Shown: positions 1 to 11,944, counted from the stretch's first letter. The stretch is DNA of 64,000 bases from Nymphaea colorata (GCF_008831285.2 NC_045139.1:35809706-35873705), one strand, 5' to 3'. The notes: generated by a model from the sequence alone, not told the origin. Program-made: numbers and translations.

Positions 1-1917
1 ATTCATCTACAACTTCAGTTCTGAAATCTGTGAGGAAATCAAATATCCAGTCTAGGTAGGTATCATACTCTGGTTGAGCCAGAATTCCCAACATTTTCTT
101 TATTTATTTCTATGTCAGAAATCAGAACTACTTTGATTCATCGTGAGAGACACTAGATAAAATATCTAAGAAAAACCTATCAACTTTGTTGACATTGAAG
201 TAGAATAAACTTGTGTGGCTTGTATTGCTATCTAGCTTTAAGAGGCTCAAATCTTGCTGTACTGCAAGTAATCATGTGTAGGTAATATTGCAAAGTTAGT
301 TTCTTATTGAATATCAATGTTAGGCCTGATGGGTGATGTCTATTTCTCCTTCAATATCTTCTGAAATTCCTTCTCTTTTGGTGAATGGATATTACTATAA
401 TATAGTTGCCAGTTGCTGTTCATTTTTTGAAAATGTGGAACCGCGCTCTGTTTCATTGGCTACATTGTTTCTAGAGCTCTGCTTGTTTAACTACACATCA
501 TTGGTATTCAAATCTAAATTTCAAAATTATTGCATTTTTGGGCTTTCATTTTCTTCTAGGTTCTTGTTTGTAGTATGCCCGATCTTGTATACTAGGCTTT
601 CCTTTTTTTCCTCTGTAGTTTTCTGTGGGTTTCTTAAGTTATTCTCTTCTCTTTTCTTTCTGGTTTTTTCTGTTTTGTTCAAATTATAAATCTGCATGCT
701 AAGGAAGTGAAAAGTATCAAGGAATTCTGAAAATAAGAATAGTTTTTAATAAAAGGAAAGTTACTCGTTCTCAAAATCAAAGAGAAGTTATCAAAATCAC
801 AATGTAAGCATGTCTACTTGAACTTACTGCCCTCCAAATGGCCATTGATCTCAGTTATTGGCTTGAGCCTTGAACTGAGAAAATGTTCTGCCATACAACG
901 TTGTTATTTGCATAGATACAATGAAACTCTATAGTGACTGAAGTGGTTGATAGAGCTTTTGGAGGTTCCTTTCTATATCATATGGGCTTGCCCTAGGAAG
1001 ACAATGCACCTCATTTCAACACGCCAGTCAAGGGTGCAAATGCGGATGAAGGTTTGGACTCAACCACAAGCATGGACAATGCCATTTCGTGTGCACTCCC
1101 TTCACCCGTGGCTAGACTTGTCGAATAGTGAACTTGGTAATTTTGACAAAGTCCTTTTCCATGTTCTCTTTGAGGGTTAAACTAAAATAGTTTACTTTAA
1201 TAATAAAACTATGAAAGGTCAAACAAATCAAAGAGGGTCAAAGTCATCTTCCATGGCAGTCTAATGTTGCTATCTCTTCCACCTGACCACGATGGATTTG
1301 TTGCATCCTTCTGTGTCTCTGTCTTTCTGCAAAGCATGCTAGGCTGCCCCCGGGTCTTACTTTTTTACTCTTTTTTTACCCTTGCAATTTGAAATGTGGC
1401 TACATCTACTGCATGTTGCTGTTTTTGGATTGTGGCTGATTCTTGTTCAGGAGTTTGTCTTATTTTGTTTGATTGTTTGTTTTCTTGCTTGCTCCATAAT
1501 TTAAAAACAAATTGTTAATTTAATTTGGTAATTGTGTGTCACTGTTTCTATGGGGTCATGTCCCTATATTCAAGGTTCTTTCAAATTGCTCCACCCCCAC
1601 GTCTGCACCCATGTGACATAGGTCCCTTTCCATCTTTTGTTATTTCTTTCAATTTTAGGTAGAACATCGAACCTCTCATATAAATGATTCTGATCCTGCT
1701 TTAAATGACTTCTTTTTTTTCTGTTTCTTCCTTTCATTTGATCAACATGAAATATGTAACATATTCTATGCATGTGCATGTGTCTGTGCGAGCATGCTTG
1801 TCAGTTGGAAGTTCGTGCCATAAGACCTGTTAGAGGTTTTGAAATGATAAGATGAAACCCTGTTCCAGTTATCAGTTGGATTCTGTTCTGTTTGATGACC
1901 ATGTTCCAATGTTTCAG
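1..1917 (+). other. Upstream intron/unassigned sequence of the STELLO gene
   Basis: No exon of the STELLO family was recognised here. The stretch is T-rich and intron-like and ends with a good acceptor (TTTCAG) at 1912-1917. The 5' exons of the gene must lie before the window or in a part I could not recognise. A short open stretch near 1000-1140 does not resemble the family. Confidence 0.5.
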
Positions 1918-2595
1918 GTTTCTTCCCAAGATATTCGACAGGTTCCCAAATGCTGAAGGTTTTCTGTTTCTTCATGACACGACAATTCTCAACTACTGGA
2001 ACCTGCTTGGGGCAGACAAGAATAAGCTATGGATTACTGATAAGGCAATTCTTGATGACTGTTCAGATGTACTTTTTTCTCTACGAAAATCTTTGTAATA
2101 ACAGTCTGTCTGTTTCATCAGGTTCCTGAGTCCTGGAAGACCAAGTTTTCAAATTACAAAGACGCACCTGCATATTTGAAGGAAGGTGCCGAGATCCTGA
2201 GAAAGCTCATTGACACCCTTCCTGTTCATTTTCAAGTTAACTACAAGGAAAATGTGGGCAACGAAAAGTTTGTTGTCTGCACCTCAGATGTATTCTATGT
2301 TCCTCGGCGTTTTGTGGGTGACTTTGCTGACCTTGTGGGTCATGTTGGAGATCAGAAACTGCATCAGAAACTTGCAGTGCCAATGTTTTTCTTGGCAATG
2401 GATTCACCATCTAATTTCGACTCTGAAGCATTTAGGAGCATGGTTTACAGAACCGGCAAGGCATCCGATCCTTTGAGTTTCTATTCAGTGCAAGCTGCTG
2501 CTGTGCACCCTTGGACGGTGTCTGCTGATTCTGAGTTCATGAAGCTCATCAGAGCCATGTCTTCTGGTGACCCCCTTCTACTGGAACTGTTGTAA
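1918..2595 (+). CDS. STELLO-type glycosyltransferase, C-terminal exons (partial gene)
   Basis: This is the C-terminal part of a STELLO1/2-like protein (DUF288 family). In Arabidopsis these are Golgi membrane proteins that interact with cellulose synthases and help assemble cellulose synthase complexes. Two exons are visible. Exon 1918-2044 starts in phase 2 and encodes FLPKIFDRFPNAEGFLFL followed by the ILNYWNLL and LWITDK blocks. Exon 2122-2595 encodes the SW block, the PVHFQVNYKE block, DVFYVPRRF, AVPMFFLAMDSP and the terminal GDPLLLELL before a TAA stop. The order and spacing match the end of the family. The intron 2045-2121 has a GC donor and AG acceptor. The usual acidic DDT triplet before ILNYW reads DTT here. 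The rest of the protein (family length about 750 residues) lies outside the recognised sequence. The family call comes from remembered motifs, not a search. Confidence 0.85.
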
Positions 2596-3446
2596 CATAT
2601 GGAACATCTACTAGCAGGAAAAGTGCTGGAGATGGTTTGGGCAAGTGGGTTCGGTTGAGAAATTCTTTTTGTAGATGGGTATGTATTGATTTTTGCAGGG
2701 AAACCTGTCTCTGTGAAACAGAAATTTTCTCATTTCTGGAATTGCCTGTATTAGATATGGAGCACTAGTTAATGGAAGAAAAATTTGTCCTCCATCTCTC
2801 GCTCCCATTTTGACATTATTGTTTTCTTAAGCTTCTATCTGTCATGCACAATTGTGGTGCGGACCCATTTTGGTCGCAGGCCATCATAATTGCTTGGCAG
2901 TACCACAACTGGTTGGGTCATACCTAACCCTTTTGAGAGTCTACCATGAAAACGTCTATCGACTGAAACTTAGGTTAACGTGGCTGCAGATTTGCCCGCA
3001 ATGGAAACTGTCTCGAATGGTAAGTAATGCCATTAACGAGGCTTCCAGACGGTAGACCTGAATCCAATTATGGTAAGCAGAAAATGATCCGTTAATAAAC
3101 ATCTGAGTAGTTCACATGTAAACATGCGAATCTTAAGCTAGTCCAGGTCCTGATTTTGTTTGCGACAAATCCGGCCCTGAATTTAAATCCAGATAAGCCG
3201 GACCCCATTGAGTTGGGCTTGGTAAAGCCAGGGCCAAACCCTATTTGGACCCGCTGACATCTCTGTTCTAGATGTTCTGTTTTCTTTCTATGGCAGACTT
3301 GTAGGAGCAAGAGCGAGAATAGCTAGGTTGGTACGCATTCAGACCAAAATGACCAATATGAAGAGTGTAGCTACCAAAGAAAGAACAAAAAACTGTAGAT
3401 ACACCGTACTACCTGTTCTTCGGCCTCTTTTATTCTTTTGTTGCGG
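2596..3446 (+). other. STELLO 3' UTR and intergenic DNA
   Basis: The first 150-250 bases after the TAA stop are the likely 3' UTR. No clear AATAAA signal was found. From about 3150 to 3270 the text resembles a repeat also seen near 12400 and 13025 (phrases such as GGGCCAAACC). No gene was seen. Confidence 0.4.
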
Positions 3447-3722
3447 ATGAGGACTCTGCAACGCTCTCTCCCATCTATGATACAATTAAGGCACATTGAT
3501 CTGCTAACTAACGTTGAAACGACCGATCAATCGGATCCTTCATATGACAAGAGGCCGAAAATCCGTGAGGGAGATCCAATGAGACCAGTCGTCGTCATTC
3601 AGGCTGAAACGACGTCGCCGCGGGAACCCGCTACCTGTGAAAATGCATCTCTCAGTGAGCAAATCAAAACAGACGATGCTTCCGCAATCAACTCAAAGAT
3701 CGGTGAGCTTCAAACTATTTAA
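3447..3722 (+). CDS. Short open frame of unknown function, doubtful
   Basis: An ATG-started frame of 91 residues follows a T-rich leader. The predicted product is polar and acidic-basic mixed, with no membrane segment, signal peptide or motif I recognise. It is richer in CG dinucleotides than the flanks, which is the only hint of coding. No partner exon was identified. It may be a chance frame, a fragment of an old gene, or one exon of an unrecognised gene. Confidence 0.2.
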   Translation: MRTLQRSLPSMIQLRHIDLLTNVETTDQSDPSYDKRPKIREGDPMRPVVVIQAETTSPREPATCENASLSEQIKTDDASAINSKIGELQTI

Positions 3723-4337
3723 GTTGATGGAGCCCTAGAGATTCAACATGTGAGAGTGCAACTCCTGTATCACAAGAGAGGCCTACCCCAGGGGTTCTAG
3801 GTTGAATAATAACCAGAAGACATGGTACGCATGTATCTTATGTGTGGGCGATTATCAATGGAGGTTTTCATGCATGGTCATAAAAAATGAAAAAGAATTT
3901 CCTGTTCAATCCAACCACGTAGGCCATTAGCACTACACATTAGCATCACATAACTAGTTGTTGATGAAGCAATCTCCGCTTTACACTTGTACAAGTACTA
4001 ATAAAATAAATATAAACAGGTTTTGCTCACTAAACGATGGCGATAACCTGCTACGCTGTTAAAGTGACGACAGGATCAGTTCGTCTTAAAAATGCAAGCG
4101 TCATGAATTTATTCATCATCAATTTCAAATTTTGTGTACAGAGGAATTGTCAATTAAGCATGGATAATTTTGAAACAAAGAACCTAAAAGAAATCATATA
4201 TACAAATTTATGCTTGCATGGAGGACCTATGGAGCTCATTAAGGATCTATCGTACGAAAAACTACCGATACATGTAAACTGCTACTACAGCTTCGTCGAT
4301 CACAACTGGACTCAATAGCAGCTACGGGTGTAATGGT
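3723..4337. other. Intergenic, probable 3' flank of the minus-strand small gene
   Basis: A 93-codon plus-strand frame at 4037-4318 looks like chance: it has no homology signal and lies in the expected 3' UTR of the gene ending at 4338. Nothing else was recognised. Confidence 0.3.
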
Positions 4338-5738
4338 TCATCTTCTGAATAGTCGAATACGCTGCAAGGCAGGTTTAGTCCGCACATGCTGCAATAGAAA
4401 TTAAATAACAAAACACTCGTTCTTTATTTTCAAATCTCACTACGAATGATGCAACCCGCAACAGCACAAGCACGAGTGCTTTAATGATAATAATAAAGTA
4501 ATAACAGCAGCAGCAACAACAACATGGTAGCTATTATTTAAAATTTACTTGAAATTGTAAAGGAATTTTGATGGTCCGTTGTTGGCTTACCGTGTAAAGG
4601 AAAGGATCCGCTCTGCCTCCAACTCCGGACCTCCTTATTTTTTCTGTCCGCAAAAGTCTGAAAAGCAAGATAAGCAAAACTTTTATCTTGGTATAAACAG
4701 GATTTCTATGCGATGTATGAACATTTGCGTGCATTGTAGACGAAATCGGTGATGCATCAACTACATTGTCGATTTATCTCCAAGCGTTAGGTAGCCATAC
4801 GTGTAGGGGCAGACCAAAAAATTCTGATAAAGGGCGCAAATTATAAAATTTAAAGTAACAACAATATATAAAATATTTTTATGAAAATAAATATTTTTAT
4901 ATTTGTCAGTATGGGTAGTTGACCAGACAATGCCTACACGTGCCTTTGTCTTTACGCACATGAATAAAACCTGAGAGACATTGCTTGATGCACCGCAGGT
5001 CTCATCAACTACGCTACACGATAGACAGATACAGCCGGAAGTATACGCTTGGTTAAAGTACAACGGAAAATGGACGAACTAAAGTCATTCTCGACCTAAT
5101 AATTGGTTCCGCAGGCTTCATATGTTTGATAAATTCCAATATGTAGCTCCATGAGAGTCATACAGAAACTCTTAATTACATCAAATAAGATTAGTAAATT
5201 AATTTAATTTTAGGTCTAGGACCAAGAATATTGCGTCCTTAGGGAAAGAAATTTCTCAAGAAACTTCAAAAAATGACTTTCAAATGTAATCAGACAACGA
5301 TGTCGGAAAAGGGAGATCTCGCAGAAACCAAGTAAGTTCCATACGATGATGTCAGAGACCGGTCAGATCGAATAAAACGCAAGGCTTCCCGGGTTGTTAC
5401 GAGGATGAATGTGATACTAAACAAGAAGCAAAGCTAGAAGTGACAAGAAAACGGTAAAGTCGCTGCTTGAGATTGAGGAGAGAGACTTACATTCTCAGCG
5501 CCTTGCTTGTGTCCGGACTGTTGCCGAAGACCCCACGGATATGGAATTCAGAGGAGGCCGAGCTCGCGGTGGAGAGGAAATCCAGGATGGCCTTGGCCCG
5601 ACGACGGATCCCCGGATGGCTCACGTAACCCCGTGTCCACCCAGTCCTCGGCCTCGAGCACTCCAGCTTTCTCGCTGAGGATGGTCGCCCAACGGACTCC
5701 CTGCAGTGGGTGACGCACGACGACGAACTCGAGTTCAT
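4338..5738 (-). CDS. Small helix-turn-helix-like plant protein, three exons
   Basis: Model: exon 1 5738-5491, exon 2 4657-4591, exon 3 4388-4338, about 121 residues. Donors are GTAAGT (after 5491) and GTAAGC (after 4591); acceptors are TTTTCAG and ATTGCAG. Phases agree: exon 1 leaves two bases that join the first base of exon 2 to make Ile in ALRILLRTEKIRRSG. The core runs from HPGIRRRAKAILDFLS through NSPDTSKALR to RSGVGGRADPFLY. This matches my memory of a small plant-specific family with a three-helix winged-helix-like domain (described as HTH three-helical bundle proteins), probably DNA-binding; I cannot name the gene. ATG 5738 is the first in-frame ATG after an upstream TGA. The first 30 residues are low-complexity (Ser, Arg), and another open frame overlaps them, so the N terminus is less certain than the core. 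Exon 3 is short and is the weakest part. Confidence 0.6.
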
Positions 5739-6306
5739 CGATTCCTCGACCGTGACAACCCCACGCTCTCCCGATCTCTCTTCTTCTTTCCAGGCCTGCG
5801 TTCTATGGCCCCAGCCCGGTTCCCTCGAAGGCCTCCGCTTTGACCGAGCCTTCCTCGCGGCCTGCTGCACGCTAAAAATTGTCACTTCAATTGTTGTTCA
5901 TTAATTTTTTCTTTTTCGTTTTTACGAAATACCGGAGGAAATTAATCAATATCAGGGCTATAAATAAAAACTGAACGGTTAATACAATTATAAGTTACGG
6001 ATATTTCTACAGAATCAATCATTCTTTGCTGTTTTACTTAAAAGTGAAGTTTACAGAAAATAAATAACCAACATCCTTACTTTTTTTTATCGGGGAATAT
6101 CCCCTGCATATTTTCTTAAAAGAAAGCTAGTGCCTTAGTTTATGCCACAAAATTTTGATCTTTTAGCACTAATGAAAACCAGATTGTGTGTCACGTCTTC
6201 CGGCGTTCTGCCTCAAACCTTAAGCATGCCTACATCTCGCTTTGCTTTGCTTCAAAATTTCAGATTAAATTCATATCAAACACTTGGTGTTGACAAAGAT
6301 ACACAC

Positions 6307-6380
<74 letters not shown>

Positions 6381-8417
6381 TAATTTATATATACGTTGGA
6401 ACTAGGTTTGATGCGAAAATCATGCTCCCAACCGATTTCATCACTAAACGGTTTACAAGATAATCGACCTTTAAAGTGTAATTACAGGATTTTGCTATTT
6501 CCCTCAACTGTCAACCATTATTCAAATGCAATAATATTTTATATTAGTTAATCATATAATCGAACTGTGCATGTTCTTCATAAAAAAAACTTGGACATAT
6601 TAATTAGATCCTTACAAAAAACGAGTTGTCCAAATTATCTGAAATAAGCAGCAGCATTTTACTTACTCTCAAACAAGATATCCGGTACCTTTATTTTTAC
6701 GGAAGCAAAGAGGGCCGAAGCTTATTTTGGATCTGAAAATGTCTTCAAATTTGACCTTAAGTGCATAAACTGGGCGCGAGTGGAACAAATTCAATCTGGA
6801 TCAAAACCAAATTGCAACACTAAAGCTGGATTCAGTTTTACAATCTGAATCTGGATTCAAACAAATCCGATTGACTATGTTGAACCACTCCCGGAGACAT
6901 TCCAGGATAACTGAATCTGACAAAAAAGTGGTAGAAAACGTGTTGGATCTGGTAGAAAGTCAGAAATGCTCTTCCCATGTAAAAGGATGCATCTGGATCA
7001 GCTATTGTTCTGAATATGAAGAAAAACAGCATTGCCGGATCCAAATCGACTGTAAATTTTATCCAATTTGTCATATAATATTCTCCATCCAATTAAAAGC
7101 TCCTTAGAAAGATAGCTGAATATCAAAATAATTGTTATTTATTCTATCAATATTTCCATTTTTAGGGTACACAAATCCTCTCTCTAATTTTTTGGGATTT
7201 AGTTTCTCGACCAGATGAAGAAATAGCAGGTCAGTTTTGTCTAATTCAAAACCGATCCTACGCAGCTCCATATAAATCCGTGCAAAAAGAAATAGGGCAG
7301 TTCCACTTGGTCATTGAAGTCTAGGCTCCGTTATATATATTCCGTTTCCTGAACCGATATATTAAAAAAAGTTAATAAAATTTACATAATCAATTTTGAT
7401 CGAGAAATTTGAATGAAGAATTTAAAAAATGTTTACACAATATCGTTCTGTTTGGCTTGCTTTTGCATAAGGAGAAATTTGAACGAAGAATTTGAAAAAT
7501 GTTATATGAAATCATTCTTGTTTGGCTGGCTTTTGCATAGCGGATTTGATCAACTGGGGCTGAAACAAGTACTGAAACCCGGAAGAAACAAAACGATCAA
7601 AGCTTCTTCTGTTACGATCAATGTGATAACCAGGTTCCTTTGTCCGATTAATTTCTTTAAATAAATGAAATAGACCTGAAAACAACAAAAGAGTTAGGCA
7701 TCTACAAATTGTTTTGGAGCGATCTTGCGGCTTTTTCACTTGAAAATTTGATCATCCTCGGAAATATATGATTGGAATAAGTTGACAAAAGGGTTAATAA
7801 TGATACAAAGCTTGTTAATTCGTCATCTTGTCCATGGATTGTACTTCCAATTTCATTATATCTTCATGAAAAATTGCACGTAATGCTTTAGCTAGCCAAA
7901 GGGCTCGTTACTATTAAAGAGAAAATGATTCAAACATCCTACTGCACCTATTCAGGTTGTAAACATGCATGTTTCAAAATCCCGCACCTGATCAGAACAG
8001 CAGCGGTGTGAATTCCATTAGACACTAACAAACTTTATCGAGATATATGGTTACCTGTCGATGTTGAGAAAGTGATGAACAAAAAAAGAACTATATCTTA
8101 ACAAAAAAGAGAAGTTGATTCCTGATGATTAATCACGTAAAGAAATATCTGTTTCATTTTAAATTTGCTCCTCTGTTCGGGCAGATGAGATGAGGACAGC
8201 AAAACTAAGCTTGAGAAGAACCGCATATCGTTTTCATACCGATCAGCTGGACTCTCATAGTTTTCGATTTGAATTTGGCTGGATTGAGTAAATCGATCAG
8301 AAAAAACTTGCTACGATCTATCCGATCTGACATTTTCTTTCTCTTAATTAAAAGTTAACGAGAGATCCTCTGCTTCACGTAAAACTTAAGGAGATCTAGA
8401 GAATTATTCATGATCAC
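5739..8417. other. Intergenic/intronic AT-rich DNA
   Basis: It contains a long (AT)n run, a block near 6760-6900 rich in CTGGATTCA/CAAATCC phrases typical of the local MITEs, and no recognisable coding segment. Later exons of the minus-strand gene beginning at 8803 might lie here, but none could be identified. Confidence 0.4.
6317..6376. repeat. (AT)n microsatellite
   Basis: About 30 AT dinucleotides, preceded by a short AC/ATAC-rich lead-in. Confidence 0.95.
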
Positions 8418-8803
8418 CTTGAATTCAACGATCCGGAGGTGAAACGCAGCAAGCGAGAGAAGAAGAAGGCCGTCCACAGAAGTTTCGCCTGCAAGCGTCG
8501 CACTTGAGCTGCAGAAAAACCAAATCGCAACCGTGATGACGGTGAAAAGGTAAGTGCAGGGACCCGATTTCAGGCAGGACGAACGTAACAGGGAAGAGAG
8601 AAAAGGAGAAAGAGATCTTACCTTGTGAGGGAGCCGGAGGGAGTCGGCGCGGCTGAAGGTACAGGGAGGGAGAAGGCGAGCGACAGCAAAGCAGCCGCTA
8701 CTGCCTTCGCCTCCCTCGACCCCGACGCTCTGCGCATTTCGCTCCCGCGTTCGAGTTTCTGCTCGTTTTCTTCGCTTCTTTTCTCCCACAATGGCGCCCT
8801 CAT
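8418..8803 (-). CDS. First exons of an unidentified gene (partial model)
   Basis: This is a GC-rich island in AT-rich DNA. On the minus strand, ATG 8803 opens 60 codons to a good donor (exon 8803-8622, then GTAAGA). A possible second exon 8508-8418 is bounded by TTTCTGCAG and GTGATC, and joining the two keeps the frame open. The N terminus is charged and Arg/Glu-rich. It is followed by an alanine/leucine-rich hydrophobic run (AVAAALLSLAFSLPVPSA), which with a second ATG at 8734 could form a signal or transit peptide. The second exon ends in a hydrophobic SVDGLLLLSLAAFHL segment. No family was recognised and no later exon was found, so this may instead be a promoter and leader of a gene whose coding exons lie farther left. 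Confidence 0.35.
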
Positions 8804-8842
8804 CGACCGCGAAACTTTGAATTTCGTCGGAGCGGGAAGCCC

Positions 8843-8849
8843 TTATATA
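8843..8849 (-). promoter_or_regulatory. TATA box candidate
   Basis: TATATAA on the minus strand, about 40 bases upstream of ATG 8803. This gives a very short leader to that ATG and a better spaced one to ATG 8734. Confidence 0.45.
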
Positions 8850-9256
8850 CAACAACGAGGACAAAATCACCCTCGTTACTCTACAAAACAACGAAAATGT
8901 TCAGCGCTCTTTTGCCGTTCCAGCTGAGAAATGACTAAAGGGCTTTCACGTCATTTCGTGGGCAAGCGCTGCGTAGTAAGCCTGCCTGTCAGTTGGGGAG
9001 CAAACTTTTGCGGACAAAAATGCCATTACGTTTTTCCCAATATTGATCATCACCCAATTAAGGTAGGGAGCGTTAACAAGCTCTTCGGACCGGGTCAGAT
9101 CCAGTGTTCACCTAATCGGACCTAATATGGCTCGGATTCAAACCTGTGTTTTAAAATCAAATCCAGACGAGATATGTTATTTTCGTTATTGAGCATTAAT
9201 TAACAACTTTTTCTCATTTATGATGATTTTTTTACACTCAGAGGTCACCCATTTAC

Positions 9257-9337
<81 letters not shown>

Positions 9338-9982
9338 CACATTAAATTAACCAATATTAGAAAATTACAAACTTGAGACCCATGAATTTAAGATATCCTC
9401 ATTATTTATCAAATTCATGAAAAGATGGAGACCTGATCTATTTGCATCTCCAAGCAACATGGTTAACAATCATGGATCTCTTCTGATTCAAATATGACAC
9501 ACACTTTTCTTTTTTCATGTTCAAACTCAAATTTGAATATAGAAACATCCCAAAAAGTATATATGGTTAAAATCACATCCTATTCGAACCTGATCTATTT
9601 GGATCCCCGAACATCTAAGTTAACAGTCACGGATCTGAAGTCTTGATAAGTAAGATGCCAATATCTCAAATCTGGACCTGAAATTTCCTTTCTTTGTAAT
9701 ACATCTTAGTTTTCCAACTTGCTCCTTTGCTGTCCCCCAGTTACTTGCCTGTTGTGTTTAATGCTCACAAGGAGCGAGTGATTAGTGCATAGCCTCAAGG
9801 GCATAATCGTGAGTTCGGTCTCTCTGAGGCGTTTGATTAGTGTTCCCAGAGCAGCAAAAGAATGAGGACATCTTGTTCTACATTTCCAGAAACTAAATTA
9901 ATCTGTTCCTCTAGGAGGGGCTGAAAATGCCCCTCCATTTGCATAGATTGGGACAAAGAGAAACTGTTCCTCTACCTATCCG
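8850..9982. other. Intergenic
   Basis: Contains a long (AT)n tract. The plus-strand frames around 8625-9125 are shadows of the minus-strand GC-rich exon region or chance frames. No gene was seen. Confidence 0.4.
9261..9334. repeat. (AT)n microsatellite
   Basis: About 37 uninterrupted AT units. Confidence 0.95.
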
Positions 9983-10283
9983 TAGAGGTGGGCATCGGAC
10001 CAGGTACCCGACAAGTACCCTGTACCTTACCTGAAAAAACCCACCGGGTCGGCCAATTTGGCTGATTCGATGAGGTCGATTTGGTTCGATAAGTTTTTAA
10101 TAATATTTTTATTTTACTAATAATATATATTTTATTAGAAAAATGTATTTTATATCTAAAAATTTTATTTTGTATTCTATTTTTTTTATTTTAACCACGC
10201 TAAATTTGAGCTTGGGTTTCAGGCCTTTGGCTCAAGCTTGGTTTCGGACACTGGGCACCGGACCGACCCAATGCACACGCCTA
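9983..10283. mobile_element. MITE-like element, TAGAGGTGGGCATCGG ends
   Basis: The left end TAGAGGTGGGCATCGG and the reverse complement of the right end (TAGGCGTGTGCATTGG) agree at about 12 of 16 positions. The interior contains GGGTCGG and ACCGGACCGACCC phrases around an AT-rich core. No convincing target duplication was found. Related GGGCCGG-rich text occurs near 30740-30955 and 62690-62965. Confidence 0.5.
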
Positions 10284-11298
10284 GCACTAACTCAACCTCT
10301 TGGAGGATATAAATAAATAGCAAAAATGATTATGGGACATTATATATAATAAATAAGTAAATGATTGTTGAGGGTCACTTTATATAATAAATAAAAACAC
10401 AACCACACAAAAAGCTCCACATAACAAACACACACTCAAAACACATCCACAAGAACTAGTGCTCACGTAGTTGAGCCATATCGAGCAAAGCTGGTTATGT
10501 GCACCACTCCGTGTACAAAAGAATCAAGAAAACGCTTTTTTTTTTTTGAAACCAATGCCAAGACAAAAAAAAAACGGAAACTCCCTTTTTTTTTCATTTT
10601 CTTTATTTTTTCATGTTTTTTTATGCCAAATTGCTCCCTTTCATTTTTAATTTTTATTTGTTATAAATTCACTTATTTTGTAATATTTATGTTATTAGTT
10701 TTTCACTTATTTTATTTTCTCCTAACTTTTAGTTTTTACTTTTTTAAACACTCACCTTATTTTTTCAGTATTTTTTTTAAGCTCACTATATTATATCTTA
10801 GAAAAACTTCGCCTTCTAAAACGTGAGAATTTTTTTTTTACTATCATTTGAAGAACTTGCTACATCAGTACAACAAAAACATTGTGAATCAGATTTTCCA
10901 AATGCAATGTTCTTAAATTGTCGACTTAGAGGAAGTCAGTGTAAATATACATTTACATAACTAAAAGTAAGTTTTAAATGCAATACATATCATTTTCCAA
11001 ACGCAATGCTCATGCGCGTGACACAAACACACACACTTGCAAATATACCTTTACATAAATACTCCCACGGCCCCGGGCGGCCCTTACCCAACTCATTATT
11101 GTACGTGTTTTCGAAGATTTAAGATGATTTTTATTATTTACATGGTAATTATCATAAAAAACCAACGTATTATTTTGTAAATATAAACACATAAAAGGGA
11201 AGTTTAATATAGTTTTAGAGTTTTGAACTTTAATTTTAATTGTAAAGATTATTAAAATCTAGGGACTTGCTCCTAATTGAACCTAAACATGGTTATGG
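10284..11298. other. Intergenic, poly(T)/poly(A)-rich
   Basis: Homopolymer-rich DNA, including a 330-base T-rich frame at 10497-10826 whose predicted peptide is only Phe/Leu/Ser runs. No gene was seen. Confidence 0.4.
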
Positions 11299-11689
11299 TA
11301 GAGGATGTCAATATATCCGACCGATCCGATCTGTAAAAAATCCGATATGGAAAAGAAATTAATATCCGATTAAGAAATTAGATTGAATTCAGATTTAATA
11401 AATGACATCCGATCAGATACGGATTCGGACCAAATTTATTTTTAGACAAATATCATGTATCTAATGCTATTAAAATTTGAAAATTTGCAAAATCCGGTTC
11501 AAAATTCGGATTCGGATATAAATATAAAAATTGGATTCCGATCGTAAAATTGTATTTCAGATTCGGATTTGGATATGATTTTTCTTTATTTGAATTCGAA
11601 TCCAAATTTAAATCTGAATATGTGAATATCTGAAAAACAAATATGATTAAAGATATATCCAATCCGAATTCGATCCATCGACATCCCTA
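11299..11689. mobile_element. hAT-like MITE with TAGAGGATGTC / GACATCCCTA ends
   Basis: The left end TAGAGGATGTCAATA and the right end CGACATCCCTA form an imperfect terminal inverted repeat. The flanks GTTATGG and GTTACGG look like a target duplication with one mismatch. The interior is AT-rich with repeated ATCCGAT and GGATTCGGA phrases. Similar elements are at 31720-32154 and 54067-54408. Confidence 0.6.
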
Positions 11690-11869
11690 GTTACGGAGGA
11701 TTTACGGGTGGGTCAATTAACCCATTTTGGACAACGAGGAGTGGAGTTCGGTGGAGTCTCTATGGGGCATACGCACCACAAACCCATTCTTCAAAAGCAC
11801 AATTTAGTTGTTAGACCTAGATAGACTTGGGTTCAGTTACATAGAACAGCCCTACAAGACCTGCGTCAC

Positions 11870-11944
11870 TACTTCACTGCTAATTGATAATTTTTAACAG
11901 TATACTTAAAGTTTTATAGAAAAAAATTTCTGGCTCCGCCCCTG
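11870..11944 (+). mobile_element. Truncated CAGGGGCGGAGCC-family MITE
   Basis: Only the right end is present (AAAATTTCTGGCTCCGCCCCTG), matching the right ends of the full elements at 15466-15656 and 29789-29989. No left end or target duplication was seen. Confidence 0.5.

Noticed and set aside
8455..8508. AN1-like zinc finger phrase (KCDACRRNFC) in one minus-strand frame
   Set aside because: Only four residues of the motif match, the frame stops after 27 codons, and it is not the frame that joins the upstream exon.
10497..10826. 109-codon plus-strand frame
   Set aside because: Pure T-rich low-complexity sequence giving Phe/Leu/Ser runs.
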